A DNA stretch of 64,000 bases from Trichodesmium erythraeum GBRTRLIN201. GTDB lineage: Bacteria > Cyanobacteriota > Cyanobacteriia > Cyanobacteriales > Microcoleaceae. Made by a program: the position numbers and the translations under genes. Positions 1 through 9,445 of this stretch are shown in pieces. The stretch is taken from positions 30,727 to 94,726 of the forward strand of contig JAGGDU010000191.1 of the NCBI GenBank assembly GCA_018457135.1. Direction: 5' to 3'. Positions within the stretch are counted from its first letter, which is position 1, and each line of letters begins with the position of its first letter. A model generated the notes under the pieces. It had not been told where the DNA came from. It was given only the letters and a program-made list of their open reading frames with translations, and ran no database searches.

Positions 1-945
1 GACCATTACTCGATCTGAGTTTAAAATACTCCGGGTTTCTTCGACTGTAGTAGCTAATACGTCTTTGAGGTTCAGGGACTTACGAATTTCGTTCGTTATT
101 TTATTTAATTTTTGAGCTTGTTGGGTAGCTGCCCGTTGTTTTTCTAATAGTAACGCTTGGTCTACAGCATAACTAAGTTGAATTGCCAGTTGCTGGAAAA
201 ATTCGATTTCTGATTCTATCCATTGTCGAGGTTCAGCACAATGATGGGCTATTAATAAGCCTATTAATTTTCCACTGGCAAGAATAGGAGCGACTAAGTT
301 TGCTCTAATAGCAAAGGTTTCAAGTTGACTGATATGACAATCATTTAATCCTGCTTCATAGATATCAGCAATTCCCCTTACCCGACCTTTTTGATAAAAT
401 TCTACATAACGCTCCGCAAAACAGGGATCGGTGATTTCTTCTCCCAGTGTTTCTGGCCATTGCACATCTACTGATTCGGCAATGACTGTGCCTTGCCAAT
501 TTTTATCAAATTGATATACTATTACTCTGTCTGTTTGTAAAGCATATCTAGCATCTTCCACAACAGTTTTAAATATATCTTTAAGGTTGAGAGACTCCCG
601 AATGTTGGACGTTATTTGGTTTAATAATTCGGCTCTTTCTGCTGCAGCTCCTTCTGTTTCTATTAATGATTGAAGTTGATTGATTCTGATATCTATATTA
701 GAGCGCAATACTGCTAAATCTTCTGCTAATGCATTAGTTTTTTCCTTTAAACCTAGTGATTTTTTGGTAGAAATAGATGTTTTTCTAGTATTTGGCTGCC
801 ACACTTCTACTGGCACAATTGTTAATTCTTCATTTCCTGATTGAGGTTGTTTAGTTTCTATTGGAGATTTTTTAGAGTAATCTTTATCTTTATTGGGCAG
901 TCTATTGTCTTGTTGGTTTGTTTTTCTAAAACCGGTCTGTGTCAT
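1..945 (-). CDS. GAF-domain methyl-accepting chemoreceptor (PilJ/HmpD/PixJ type), 3' end beyond window
   Basis: The first 315 residues of a chemoreceptor-type signal protein are visible; the C-terminus lies beyond the left edge. I read it codon by codon from the ATG at 943-945 with no stop. Residues 1-100 are a polar linker with no hydrophobic segment. A GAF domain spans about 120-270 and a second, similar one begins near 285, each preceded by a near-identical linker (RESLNLKD / RKSLNLKD). GAF1 has DPCF at 173-176 and Cys203-His204, the two cysteines of DXCF-type cyanobacteriochromes, so it may bind a bilin. The signalling (MCP) domain is not seen; that role is inferred from the next genes in order, CheW, CheY and PatA types, the arrangement of hmp/ptx/pix motility loci. 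It probably passes a light or redox signal to a CheA encoded beyond the edge. Confidence 0.8.
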   Translation of the reverse strand, partial: MTQTGFRKTNQQDNRLPNKDKDYSKKSPIETKQPQSGNEELTIVPVEVWQPNTRKTSISTKKSLGLKEKTNALAEDLAVLRSNIDIRINQLQSLIETEGAAAERAELLNQITSNIRESLNLKDIFKTVVEDARYALQTDRVIVYQFDKNWQGTVIAESVDVQWPETLGEEITDPCFAERYVEFYQKGRVRGIADIYEAGLNDCHISQLETFAIRANLVAPILASGKLIGLLIAHHCAEPRQWIESEIEFFQQLAIQLSYAVDQALLLEKQRAATQQAQKLNKITNEIRKSLNLKDVLATTVEETRSILNSDRVMV

Positions 946-1242
946 AATTTTATTAGTGATGGTTAATGAGGAATTATAGGGGTTTTCACTTCATTAATAC
1001 AAAACTTCTACAAATGCCTTGTATTTGATTAAATAAATATCTGTATTTTTGAATAATGAAAACTACTATAATTAATGGATATAGGTAAATTTTGTATTAG
1101 TAAAGACATACAAATGTCCTCCATTCAAAATTCAAAAGTATGTATTAGTAAGGCTTTTATAATTAATTTTGTTCCTCACTCCTAGTACCGTTCAAAAAAA
1201 AAATTATTACTGATGAATTATGAATTATAACGAGGTTTAAAT

Positions 1243-1725
1243 CTAGGTTTTTTCTATGTATTCGATGATTGCTTTAATATCTAAAATCATCTTTTTTTCT
1301 CCTGCTGAATTGCTGCAAGTTCCCTGAATAAACTTTTCTACAAGTGAATTTCTTTTGTGTTTTGTTGACGTACTAATCTCTTTACTTTCAAAATCGATCA
1401 ATTTACCTACTTTTTGGACCAAAATACCTAGATAACTATCTCGAAATTTTACTTTCACTACTCTAAACTTTTGCTGATAGTATCCAGTAGATAGTAAAGG
1501 TTGAAAACCCATCAAATAAGCAAGATCGATTAACCATAGAATTTGGCCTTGCCACTGGAATACTCCTACAACTACATTTGGCATACCTGGTATTTGTAAG
1601 ATTATTCTATGGTCTAAAGTAATCACTTCATCCAGCTCACGAGTAAATAGTATTACCTCTAAAGTCTTAGTGACTTCTAAAGATATAAATTGTTGACTAC
1701 TATTTAATGATAGTTGTTTTGCCAT
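1243..1725 (-). CDS. CheW-like chemotaxis adaptor (PilI/HmpC type)
   Basis: A 160-residue CheW-family adaptor that should couple the chemoreceptor at 1-945 to a CheA kinase. The CheW core runs over about residues 20-155, with the typical segments IPGMPNVVVGVFQWQGQILWLIDL and a following strand pattern ending in LGILVQKVG. There is no catalytic site, as expected. The gene lies between the cheY-type gene (41 bp upstream) and the receptor gene (about 300 bp downstream) on the same strand, so the three are probably cotranscribed. Length is normal for the family. By gene order it corresponds to PilI/HmpC of type IV pilus control loci; the exact paralogue (hmp, ptx or pix) cannot be decided from this sequence. 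Confidence 0.85.
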   Translation of the reverse strand: MAKQLSLNSSQQFISLEVTKTLEVILFTRELDEVITLDHRIILQIPGMPNVVVGVFQWQGQILWLIDLAYLMGFQPLLSTGYYQQKFRVVKVKFRDSYLGILVQKVGKLIDFESKEISTSTKHKRNSLVEKFIQGTCSNSAGEKKMILDIKAIIEYIEKT

Positions 1726-1766
1726 TGGCTTTTTTTCATGCTTTAGTCATTAAACAACGATGTTTT

Positions 1767-2135
1767 TCACACAACTAATTTTTCTAATGTTGCCACAAGT
1801 TTCTCTTGATCAACTGGTTTAGTAACATAAGCAGATGCTCCCTGCTTCATACCCCACTGTTTATCAATTTTCTCTGATTTACTAGAACAAATAATAATTG
1901 GGATATTCGCTGTATTTTTTTGCTTTTTTAGTTCTCTACACAAACTATAACCACTCTGACCCGGTAATACAACATCTATTAAAATTACATCAAAATTTTT
2001 TTCCCTCAGCATCACCTTAGCTGCTTCTGCTGTACCTACATTTAAGACCTCATACCCTGATTTTTTCAAGCACTGAGTCAGAGCAGTAGCTTCTCTGTGA
2101 CTATCTTCTACCATCAAAACACTTCCCTTTACCAT
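1767..2135 (-). CDS. CheY-type single-domain response regulator (PilH/HmpB type)
   Basis: A 122-residue receiver domain with no output domain. It has the acidic pocket (VEDS, residues 9-12), the phospho-acceptor Asp in LIDVVLPGQSG near residue 54, the switch Ser in IICSSKS and the conserved Lys in YVTKPVD near residue 106. It should be phosphorylated by the CheA of the same locus and act on the pilus motor or as a phosphate sink. It is followed at 41 bp by the cheW-type gene and preceded, after about 520 bp, by the PatA-type gene, all on the minus strand. PilH/HmpB is the likely counterpart by position. Confidence 0.87.
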   Translation of the reverse strand: MVKGSVLMVEDSHREATALTQCLKKSGYEVLNVGTAEAAKVMLREKNFDVILIDVVLPGQSGYSLCRELKKQKNTANIPIIICSSKSEKIDKQWGMKQGASAYVTKPVDQEKLVATLEKLVV

Positions 2136-2659
2136 TGATTATCTTTCCACTGTCAAAACTAACTTAATAGTAATTCCTAATGATTACTATTATTTCATAT
2201 AATCGTAAAAGTTTATCTTTCTTCACAATACAATATTAACTACCAAATGGCATCTCAATAATTGCTTTTTCTTGCTTCTGTATGCTGTGACTTTCCTTTT
2301 AAGGTTAGTTACTTATTTGATTTAATAAGTAGTAGTATTCAAGAAAGAAACTTAAGTAAGTAATTAAATACTATTATATTTAAAGGAGCGAATAGCAGTA
2401 GTTTTATTGATCAAAATAATTATCGCGACTCAACCCCGCCTTGACAAAATGTTTTTGGAGGTTTGCTTATTCCCATACCGTTTACATAAAACTTTTTTTG
2501 ACTTCTGAGTACTAAACTTTGACTTCTGACGAGCATTAACCCCACTTCAACCATAAATCAAGATGGTCCAAAGACTACCCAAAAACCTGAAACGGAGTAG
2601 TTAAATTTATTAATATCTTTTAATAACATAAGTCTAAGTAACAATAGAGTTATTCTTGA
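2136..2659. other. Intergenic, cheY to patA
   Basis: 524 bases with no credible gene. The only pattern noticed is two close copies of the short motif tttgacttctga near 2498-2530, a motif that recurs elsewhere in the window (around 41412, 52379 and 54730). A promoter for the cheY-cheW-receptor genes on the minus strand is likely here but I could not fix one. Confidence 0.5.
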
Positions 2660-3826
2660 TCAGTTAAATTTTGGAGTTACAGACAAATGTTTTTTAATAA
2701 TTTTTAAAATTGCTTCTGGCTTAGGAGGCTTATTCAGAAAATCAGCAGTTCCAATTAACTTGGCCCGACTGCGATCTATTAAATTATTCTTACTAGTAAG
2801 AATGATAACTGGTATTTTTTTAAAAGCTGGTGTATTGTGTAAAAATTGATAAACATTATAACCATTAGCATTAGGCATTTCTAAGTCAAGAAAAATCAAA
2901 TCTGGTTTATGTTCAGCAATTTTCACAAATCCTTTGATTGGATCTTGTATACCGATCAGGTTATATCCAGCAGGCTCAACAATTTTTCTTAATGTTTCAG
3001 CAACTACCTTACTATCATCAATACAAGCAATTAATGGCTTTTTTTTTGGTATAGTCTTATCTCTATTTTTATGAGAATTAGTTTTTGCTAAAGATGATGT
3101 AAAATTGGGTCCTGGCAAATCTGAAATTGTTTGTAATTGTACCAACCCTTTCTTGACTAAGGGAAGTAAAGTATGAGTGACAACTAAGATTGATTTTTGT
3201 AGTTTACATACAATATCCCACAGAGTTAAATCACCCTGTAAATATTTACCGAAACCAGATAAAGCTTCTGAGGCAACAGGTTTTTTAGGAACAGGAACAA
3301 GGTTTAGGTTTAAATTTTCAAAACCTGCTTTTCTAGATAGATATTGTATTTGAGCAACTTTAGCGAAAATTGGTTTTATTTCCGAATAAGATAGAGATAA
3401 ACCAAGGGATAATTCTGATTTACTACCAGGGTTTTCTTCCCACTTATGTATTAGATCTGGGTAGTAGCTTATGGAAAACAAGATTTCTAGGGTAACAGTG
3501 CGAATGACTGCTTTTGCTTGAGCAACAGTGATTTGATTTTTGCTAATTCCATCATACAGGAGTAAGTATTCCCAAGGTTTGTATGGCTCTAGTTGTAATT
3601 GTATTTGTGAGGTTATAGGATTCCACTTAGGGCAGTATAACTTTACCCGTCGTTCCCAACGCCTTACTCTGTGGATTTCGCTAGTGCTATATAATATCCT
3701 ACCATAAGATAGGTTGATTTGTCTTTCTTTTGGCAGACTATTTAATAATAATTTGCCAGTTGCATTTAGTTGGCTAAGTTCATCCAAAATTTTGGCCAAT
3801 TTGATTAACTGTTTGTTAGCAGACAT
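2660..3826 (-). CDS. PatA-type response regulator (PATAN/DUF4388 + receiver; PilG/HmpA type)
   Basis: A 388-residue two-part regulator. Residues about 5-250 form the N-terminal PATAN (DUF4388-like) region that begins with the usual ...LDELSQLNATGKLLL stretch. Residues about 263-385 are a receiver domain with CIDDS, the phospho-acceptor Asp in LIFLDLEMPN near 314, the switch Ser in ILTSKN and the Lys in FLNKPPKPE. Proteins of this build (PatA, PilG, TaxP1, HmpA) head the pilus/phototaxis clusters of cyanobacteria, and this one precedes cheY, cheW and receptor genes. The sequence just upstream (3840-4057) is a decayed copy of the first 72 codons of this gene, so the 5' region has been duplicated. 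Which motility locus it belongs to is inferred from order only. Confidence 0.87.
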   Translation of the reverse strand: MSANKQLIKLAKILDELSQLNATGKLLLNSLPKERQINLSYGRILYSTSEIHRVRRWERRVKLYCPKWNPITSQIQLQLEPYKPWEYLLLYDGISKNQITVAQAKAVIRTVTLEILFSISYYPDLIHKWEENPGSKSELSLGLSLSYSEIKPIFAKVAQIQYLSRKAGFENLNLNLVPVPKKPVASEALSGFGKYLQGDLTLWDIVCKLQKSILVVTHTLLPLVKKGLVQLQTISDLPGPNFTSSLAKTNSHKNRDKTIPKKKPLIACIDDSKVVAETLRKIVEPAGYNLIGIQDPIKGFVKIAEHKPDLIFLDLEMPNANGYNVYQFLHNTPAFKKIPVIILTSKNNLIDRSRAKLIGTADFLNKPPKPEAILKIIKKHLSVTPKFN

Positions 3827-3839
3827 TTTTTAGTTGTCA

Positions 3840-4057
3840 GGTTGTAGGATTAAACTCAGGGCAGTGCAATCTGATCTGTCGTTCACAAAGCCTTAAGCAT
3901 CTGGATATCTCTAGTAGCATACGGAATTATACCATAAAATAAGTTAATTTCTCTTTCCTTTGCCGGACTATTTATGAATATTTTGCCAGTTGCATTTAGT
4001 TAGCTAAGTACATTCAAAATTTCGGCAAATTTGATGAATTTTTTTGTTACCGGATAT
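3840..4057 (-). pseudogene. Decayed partial duplicate of the 5' end of the PatA-type gene
   Basis: These 218 bases align by eye along their whole length with 3611-3826, the first 72 codons of the adjacent PatA-type gene, in the same orientation. Most positions match, for example the shared stretch ttttgccagttgcatttag and the flank ggttgtagga/ggttatagga. The copy has lost its start codon (ATA in place of ATG) and has TAA where the gene has CAA in the Ser-Gln-Leu-Asn-Ala segment, so it cannot make protein. The copy begins only 13 bases from the intact start codon, meaning the present upstream region of the gene is itself a duplication product. Confidence 0.8.
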
Positions 4058-4207
4058 TGAACTGAAAATTATAAGATTCAAATTTAAATAATCCTAATTT
4101 TTTGTATATTTAATCACATGTATATATTTCAGCTTCCTTCTTACCACGTGAGCTTCTCTTCACATTCTCAAATTTTATCCAAATGCTAAGAAGTTACTGC
4201 TACCGTT

Positions 4208-4762
4208 TAGCGATCGCATTCCTAGTAGACATCGACGCACCCAGTTAATGGTCAAAAACTTAGCTAAGTTGGGGTATCCTATTGATCCACCATCAACCCA
4301 GCGCGCGAAAAGTACCAGGAAGACCAAATATTCCTATAGCCTTATTTAATGAAGGTTATGTGCGTTCGCGCCACAAGAATCTTTTGAACCTTGGTTGAGG
4401 GATAATAAACCTACTTATGTTCATTATCAGAAATTTTCTATAATTGAAGGTACTAGTTTACTGCGTAGTTGTGGAGTAGTTCCTGTTTGCGAGCACCCCT
4501 ATCTATTTCATGGGGGCAAGTTGAGGTTATATTACCTAAGATGATATAAGTTGCTTTGATGGAGCCAGAAGCTTTTCATCCCTCTCATTCTCCGACTCAA
4601 GTACAAAATTTAAAAGATTTATCCAAAAAGTATAGGTTGTTGATAGCTGGTGGCATTGACTATCATGGAGTTAATAATTATAGAAAAAAGGAAACTACTT
4701 TAAATATGCTTCCATTACCAATAGAGTTGCTTGCACCGATCCAGCAAGCTCCTAGTATTTAA
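4208..4762 (+). pseudogene. PHP-family metal-dependent phosphoesterase (TrpH/RNase AM-like), broken
   Basis: Pieces of a PHP phosphoesterase can be read across several frames. They are, in order: a segment with RHRRTQLMVKNLAKLGYPID (about 4230-4290); PGRPNIPIALFNEGYVRS (about 4315-4368); then ESFEPWLRDNKPTYVHYQKF and a part ending CEHPYLFHGGKL (about 4377-4520); after stops, EAFHPSHSPTQVQNL and GGIDYHGVN (4565-4680), ending LPLPIELLAPIQQA at 4762. The HPSH and DYHG motifs are typical of the C-terminal metal site of this family. At least two frameshifts and two stops separate the parts. The N-terminal third with the HTHS-type metal site is not recognisable. The open stretch 4556-4762 is only the last piece, not a gene. 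Confidence 0.75.
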
Positions 4763-4957
4763 TGTGGGAAATAGAGAGACAACTGTAGAGACCTTCCTAG
4801 GAATATCTCTGTGAGCTATCCCCTTATTCCCACTATCATAGCGCTAGACAAATAGGTGTTTTACATTCCACTAGAAAGCTTCTGGTATTTCCTGTTCCTT
4901 AACAACATTAATTTCCCAGTTCTAACCAAAAGACGTAGTACCATAATTAAAAAAAAA

Positions 4958-6868
4958 TTATTTGACTAACTCTTTAACCTTACTCATAATACCTTCAGGG
5001 CCAATTCCTTGATGAGGAAACTGTTCCCAGAGACCGCCACAACCTTCTTTGTGAGTAGCAATATAAGCAAACTTAGGACTCATACCACGTTCTAATAACC
5101 AAGAACCGAAACGACTGCCCAAACCAGTACGCCTATTGAAAGCTTCAACTACCAATACAAAAGGAGCCGTACCTACCTTTCTCAACATCTCCTCGTCAAT
5201 TACATTGAGAGTCGGTTTATTAATCAAGCCAACATCTATTCCTTCGAGCCTCAGACGTTCTAATGCATCAAGAGAACGATATAACGCATCACCGAAACTA
5301 ACAATATAACCAGCAGTACCTTCCCGAATCACCTCATCTTTTCCAGGAATAAACTTGTAATCTTCGCCAAAAAAGTCTTTACCATTGCTGTCAAGCAGAA
5401 TTGGTACTTTCGAGCGAGTAGAAAAAATAAACCGCATTCCAGATTGAGTAAACACTGCCTCAACGCAAGCTTTCATTTGATTAGCATCTGCTGGGAAGTA
5501 GAGGCGAGTTTCATAAGCATCATCAAGGCCATTGTCAGCAAACATATTGTTTAAACCGAAATGACAAGTATTATCTGCCATATCATCTATACCAGCATGG
5601 GAGAAATGGCATAAAATATTAGATTTATTTAAGCGCGCCATTGTAATTTCCGAGATGCACATTTCTAGGAAAGCGCTGAAAGTTCCAAAAATACCTTGCT
5701 TACCTGGTTCCATACCAAATCCCGCAGCAGCAGAAAAGTTGCCTCGTTCCATAATACCGCCACTAACAAACCGATCCGGGAAAGCTGTACGAATTTGTTT
5801 TAGTCCGCAGGAACCTTCTAAGTCACTATCAATAAACAAGTGGTTGCTACGTTCTGTTTCACTCATACCACTAACAATAGATACCACAGTATCCCCAAAG
5901 ACATTGCGGTTGGAACCAAGTTTGTCACTTACCCCCAAATAAGTGTAGCTTTGTAATGGTTTTTCAATACTTTCAAGATACTTAACTGCTTCAGTTATTC
6001 CTCTATCTTTTAAGTACCCGATCGCTAATTTTAAAGGAATTACGTCATGTCCGTGGATAGAACCTTCTAAACCTTCTATTCCTACACACATTTTCCGCTT
6101 ATTGACTATAGCGATCGGACCGGCTGTCGTAACTGCTTGACACATTCTTTGGTAAAGACTATCTAAATCTTCTCCATCTCCTTCAAGTACTTTTATACCG
6201 TGACCTGTGAGAGTTTTATTGAGGTCATAACCTTTTAAATAGTTGGAAGGATGACCCGCAATAGTCACATCATTATCATCAATGAGTAATTTAATATTAA
6301 GATTTTGTGCTACTGCCATTCTCGCCGCTTCAGCATCATTACCCTCTTGTTGAGAACCATCAGAACCAAGGCAAAATACTGCTTTATTAGGATTTGCCAT
6401 TGCCACACCATTGATGTAAGGCCACATATGTCCCAATCTTCCGGAACTAAATTTTACTCCTGGAGTAAGTCCTAGTTCTGGATGTCCTGGTAGATGGGAA
6501 TTAGCTGCCCGATAATTTACAAGATTTTCAACGGGAAGGTCTCCTTGTATAGCCGCCATTAGGTATTGGGTAGCTACACGGTGTCCAGCCTCATCAAAGA
6601 AAATAGGTACAAACTTTTCTGCTGCACCTCGGAAAAAAGCATCTAGAATCATGACTTCCGGCACTGTATCATAAGGGCCACCGGTATGACCTCCTACTCC
6701 TCTAGCAGCGCCAGTGGCAGTGAAAAATACGATCATATCACGACAAAGTTGAATATTTGCTTTGAGGGTTTGTCGTTGTTCATCTGTAAGGATGGAATTT
6801 GTGGGGTCCAAAGAAAGAGGTTTGTAGCTTTCTATGTTAATTGGAAATGTTGCTCTAGCAGTTGTCAT
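4958..6868 (-). CDS. Transketolase-family ThDP-dependent enzyme
   Basis: A 636-residue transketolase-like protein with all three domains. The ThDP/Mg site is GSDGSQQEG...LLIDDNDVTI (about 170-210). The pyrimidine-domain glutamate sits in GGIMERGNFSAAAGFG (about 375-390), and the C-terminal domain includes YIVSFGDALYRSLDALERL. Histidines of GHTGGP and GRLGHMWP are in the expected early positions. The family moves two-carbon ketol units between sugar phosphates, but the sequence is not that of the usual Calvin-cycle transketolase of about 670 residues (the GDG motif is GSDGSQQEG and the C-terminus differs). The true substrate is uncertain. The gene stands alone, with long gaps on both sides. 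TTA stop at 4958-4960; ATG start at 6868 followed by the typical MTTARATFP. Confidence 0.8.
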   Translation of the reverse strand: MTTARATFPINIESYKPLSLDPTNSILTDEQRQTLKANIQLCRDMIVFFTATGAARGVGGHTGGPYDTVPEVMILDAFFRGAAEKFVPIFFDEAGHRVATQYLMAAIQGDLPVENLVNYRAANSHLPGHPELGLTPGVKFSSGRLGHMWPYINGVAMANPNKAVFCLGSDGSQQEGNDAEAARMAVAQNLNIKLLIDDNDVTIAGHPSNYLKGYDLNKTLTGHGIKVLEGDGEDLDSLYQRMCQAVTTAGPIAIVNKRKMCVGIEGLEGSIHGHDVIPLKLAIGYLKDRGITEAVKYLESIEKPLQSYTYLGVSDKLGSNRNVFGDTVVSIVSGMSETERSNHLFIDSDLEGSCGLKQIRTAFPDRFVSGGIMERGNFSAAAGFGMEPGKQGIFGTFSAFLEMCISEITMARLNKSNILCHFSHAGIDDMADNTCHFGLNNMFADNGLDDAYETRLYFPADANQMKACVEAVFTQSGMRFIFSTRSKVPILLDSNGKDFFGEDYKFIPGKDEVIREGTAGYIVSFGDALYRSLDALERLRLEGIDVGLINKPTLNVIDEEMLRKVGTAPFVLVVEAFNRRTGLGSRFGSWLLERGMSPKFAYIATHKEGCGGLWEQFPHQGIGPEGIMSKVKELVK

Positions 6869-7903
6869 AGTTAATAAGAGGAAAGTACCTATAATTTATT
6901 TTCCCATCATTTATTCCATACCTTTAACAAGGCAGAAAATTTTTAGGGCTAGTTACTGAAGTAAAAAAATTGTACAAAAGTTGGGATAATTCTACATTCT
7001 TTTTTAGAATATGAGATTGAAGCAAAATTTTTTGTATTTCATATAACTATAGAAGTTAAAGAACTAGGCATAGTTCTACATAGTTAAATATTGATTGTGC
7101 TACTATTTCTAATCTGTTAAATATAAATATGTGGGTATAAATAGTAAACGATACTCAATAGAAATCTGATTTCTCTGTTCTACTAATATCCAGTATGTGA
7201 CAACTATTATTGGCGATCGCTCTTCTATCAATCTCATCTTATGAAGTGGATAAGAGAATAGCTTAATAATATTAATTCCTAAAAATAATGGGATACTTCT
7301 TCAAGAGTTTAGTTATTAACTGTACTAAGCTCATGCATATCAAATCATACCCCTACTAGAGACAGTAGTTCTGCGTAACTCCTGATTCAGTAATAAGTAA
7401 GTAAGACAAGTAAGAGAAATGTTTTTAATGAATGATTATAGGCAAAGTGGGAGGATATCTTGTATCTTATTAAGTATTATTTTTCCACTAAGCTTGTGTA
7501 AATTTATTTATACATGACTACAGGACTTGTGAAACTAGCTTCCTGTTTCATCTCATAACATTGACCTTAGTCTATAAATGTTTGTGTAATATTGATTTGA
7601 TTTCAATTAGTGATTTATCTCTTTATCAGAAATTGAACATATATTCCTGATAATGACAAATAATATATAATTGTATCAATCTTTGTCAAATTATTTGAAT
7701 TTAAGTAGATCTGTGTTTAAATTTGTCGCTATATAACAAAGTGTAAATTGACCTCAAATAATCTGTGTGGAAAAGCTTAGAGTCAGTACACAAATCTTAA
7801 TATAGCTAAGTTTTTTTTACACCTACCTATTTAGTAGTTAGATCTACTCCCTACTTTCAAGAATATTTAGCAAGACTTTGGCAAATGATTAAAGATGTTG
7901 CTC
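6869..7903. other. Long intergenic region, nothing identified
   Basis: About 1 kb of AT-rich sequence between the transketolase-like gene and the aminopropyltransferase gene. I see no open frame with family resemblance, no tRNA and no clear repeat other than a HIP1 site near 7212. Confidence 0.5.
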
Positions 7904-8830
7904 TCAAACCTGAATAGATTTTGGTGGAGTTTTCAAAGTATATATCTGAGTTTCTGTAGCGATCGCCTGTCGTAAATTCAAAGGTATTTGCAACATACCC
8001 AATAAAGAAACACCATCCATAAACTTAAAACCGCCTGTAGTTTTTTCTGCCAATAAACGGTCTACTTTTTCTGGGTTTGGTGTAGAAGAAAATTTTTGCT
8101 CAGAACAAACAACAAACCCTAATGGACATCCATAACTCGTAGAATAAGGTATCAGGGAATAAACACAATTAAATACACTTTGTAAAGTTTTAACTACACG
8201 AGCATGAAGATACATCTCAGCAGGAGAAATTGAACCCCCTTGTATTATAAACGAGCCTAAAGCCGACAAAACTTGGGAAATTTTTTGAAAGTATTCCTGA
8301 GTAAATAAAGGAAAAGAAAGACCATGTTCAATAGGATCTGTCAGGTCAGAAATAATTACATCCCAAGTTTCATTAGAAGAGTCTAAAAAATTCTGAGCAT
8401 CATCGATGATTAACTCTACACGGGGGTCTTCAAAAGAATTTTGGTGCATTTCAGGCAAATACTTTTTGCAAGCTTCTACAACCTTCTCATCTATGTCAAC
8501 CATAACTACTTGCTCAACTGTTTTCCAGCGTAATACTTCTCGTATTGTTGCTCCTTCTGCTCCTCCAAATACTAAGACTTTTCGTGGAGACCCATGACAA
8601 ATCATAGCTGGATGTACCAAGCCTTCATGGTAGAGAAATTCATCTGCAGTGCAAGACTGCCACTTACCATCTAATATTAAAGCTTTACCATAAACACCCT
8701 TGACAATATAAATTTCCTGATATTTTGTTTTTTGATAAACAAGCACCTGGTCAATACCATGTTTATAAATGTCCCAGGGTGTAATTTGCTCAGTGAAATA
8801 CAAATCTGTATTAATATTAGTACCTGCCAT
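7904..8830 (-). CDS. Polyamine aminopropyltransferase, thermospermine-synthase (ACL5)-like
   Basis: A 308-residue spermidine-synthase fold enzyme that should transfer an aminopropyl group from decarboxylated S-adenosylmethionine to a diamine or polyamine. Visible motifs: the nucleotide-binding loop VFGGAEGATIREVLRW (about 90-105), the acidic strand end VMVDIDEKVVEACKKYLPE, IDDAQNFL, and the catalytic segment ISDLTDPIEHG (about 160-170). The E in GGAEG and the DLTDPIE form in place of the classic GGGDGG and DSSDPIG resemble the ACL5/thermospermine synthase branch rather than SpeE. Alternative: a spermidine synthase with drifted motifs. No speD- or speA-like neighbour is present. The open frame 8677-8883 overlapping its 5' end is a shadow. 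Confidence 0.8.
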   Translation of the reverse strand: MAGTNINTDLYFTEQITPWDIYKHGIDQVLVYQKTKYQEIYIVKGVYGKALILDGKWQSCTADEFLYHEGLVHPAMICHGSPRKVLVFGGAEGATIREVLRWKTVEQVVMVDIDEKVVEACKKYLPEMHQNSFEDPRVELIIDDAQNFLDSSNETWDVIISDLTDPIEHGLSFPLFTQEYFQKISQVLSALGSFIIQGGSISPAEMYLHARVVKTLQSVFNCVYSLIPYSTSYGCPLGFVVCSEQKFSSTPNPEKVDRLLAEKTTGGFKFMDGVSLLGMLQIPLNLRQAIATETQIYTLKTPPKSIQV

Positions 8831-9445
8831 TGATTATTTGTCTCCAGATAATTTACTGAAAGGGAGTAGGGAAAATGAGTCAAAAAATAGGGAACCAGAA
8901 AAATATTTATTCCATCAATTATACCAAACTAATTTAGATAAATTATAATACAATACAATTCAGTTAAATATTTTTTTAGCAGTTTTATAATTCTGAAAAG
9001 CCCTTAACCATGGTTTTATACCTTATAATTTTTAGTCTTATCTGAAAGGAATAGCAAATATAGACTAGAGAAAATGGCTTGGAGGGGAACAAGCAAAAAA
9101 AATATTTACCCCATTAATAATACACAATTAATTCTGATTATAGCGTTTCTGAAATGACTGGGATTAGAGTTGTTGTTCTTCTTTTTTATTCCCATCGAAC
9201 CAAAATTACAACTATGTCAAGACTTTTCATGGAACCCTTCTAACTATTCCCTGTCGGGAATTAAAAATAATAGTACTAGATAAAACGCCTCAAATTTAGA
9301 CTAGTCTTAGCTTTAACCTCAAAATTTTCTAAGTTCTAAATCAGCATAGGTTCTAGTCATTGTTACAGCATCAACATAATTCCCTTGTCTAGGCTAATTT
9401 TAACTAATTTTTTCTACCAGAAAATGTTAAGTACTACTACTCCTA
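8831..9445. other. Intergenic, nothing identified
   Basis: 615 AT-rich bases separating the aminopropyltransferase gene from nnr. No open frame, tRNA or repeat that I can support. Confidence 0.5.

Noticed and set aside
8677..8883. 68-codon open frame overlapping the aminopropyltransferase start
   Set aside because: Shadow in another frame of a well-supported gene.
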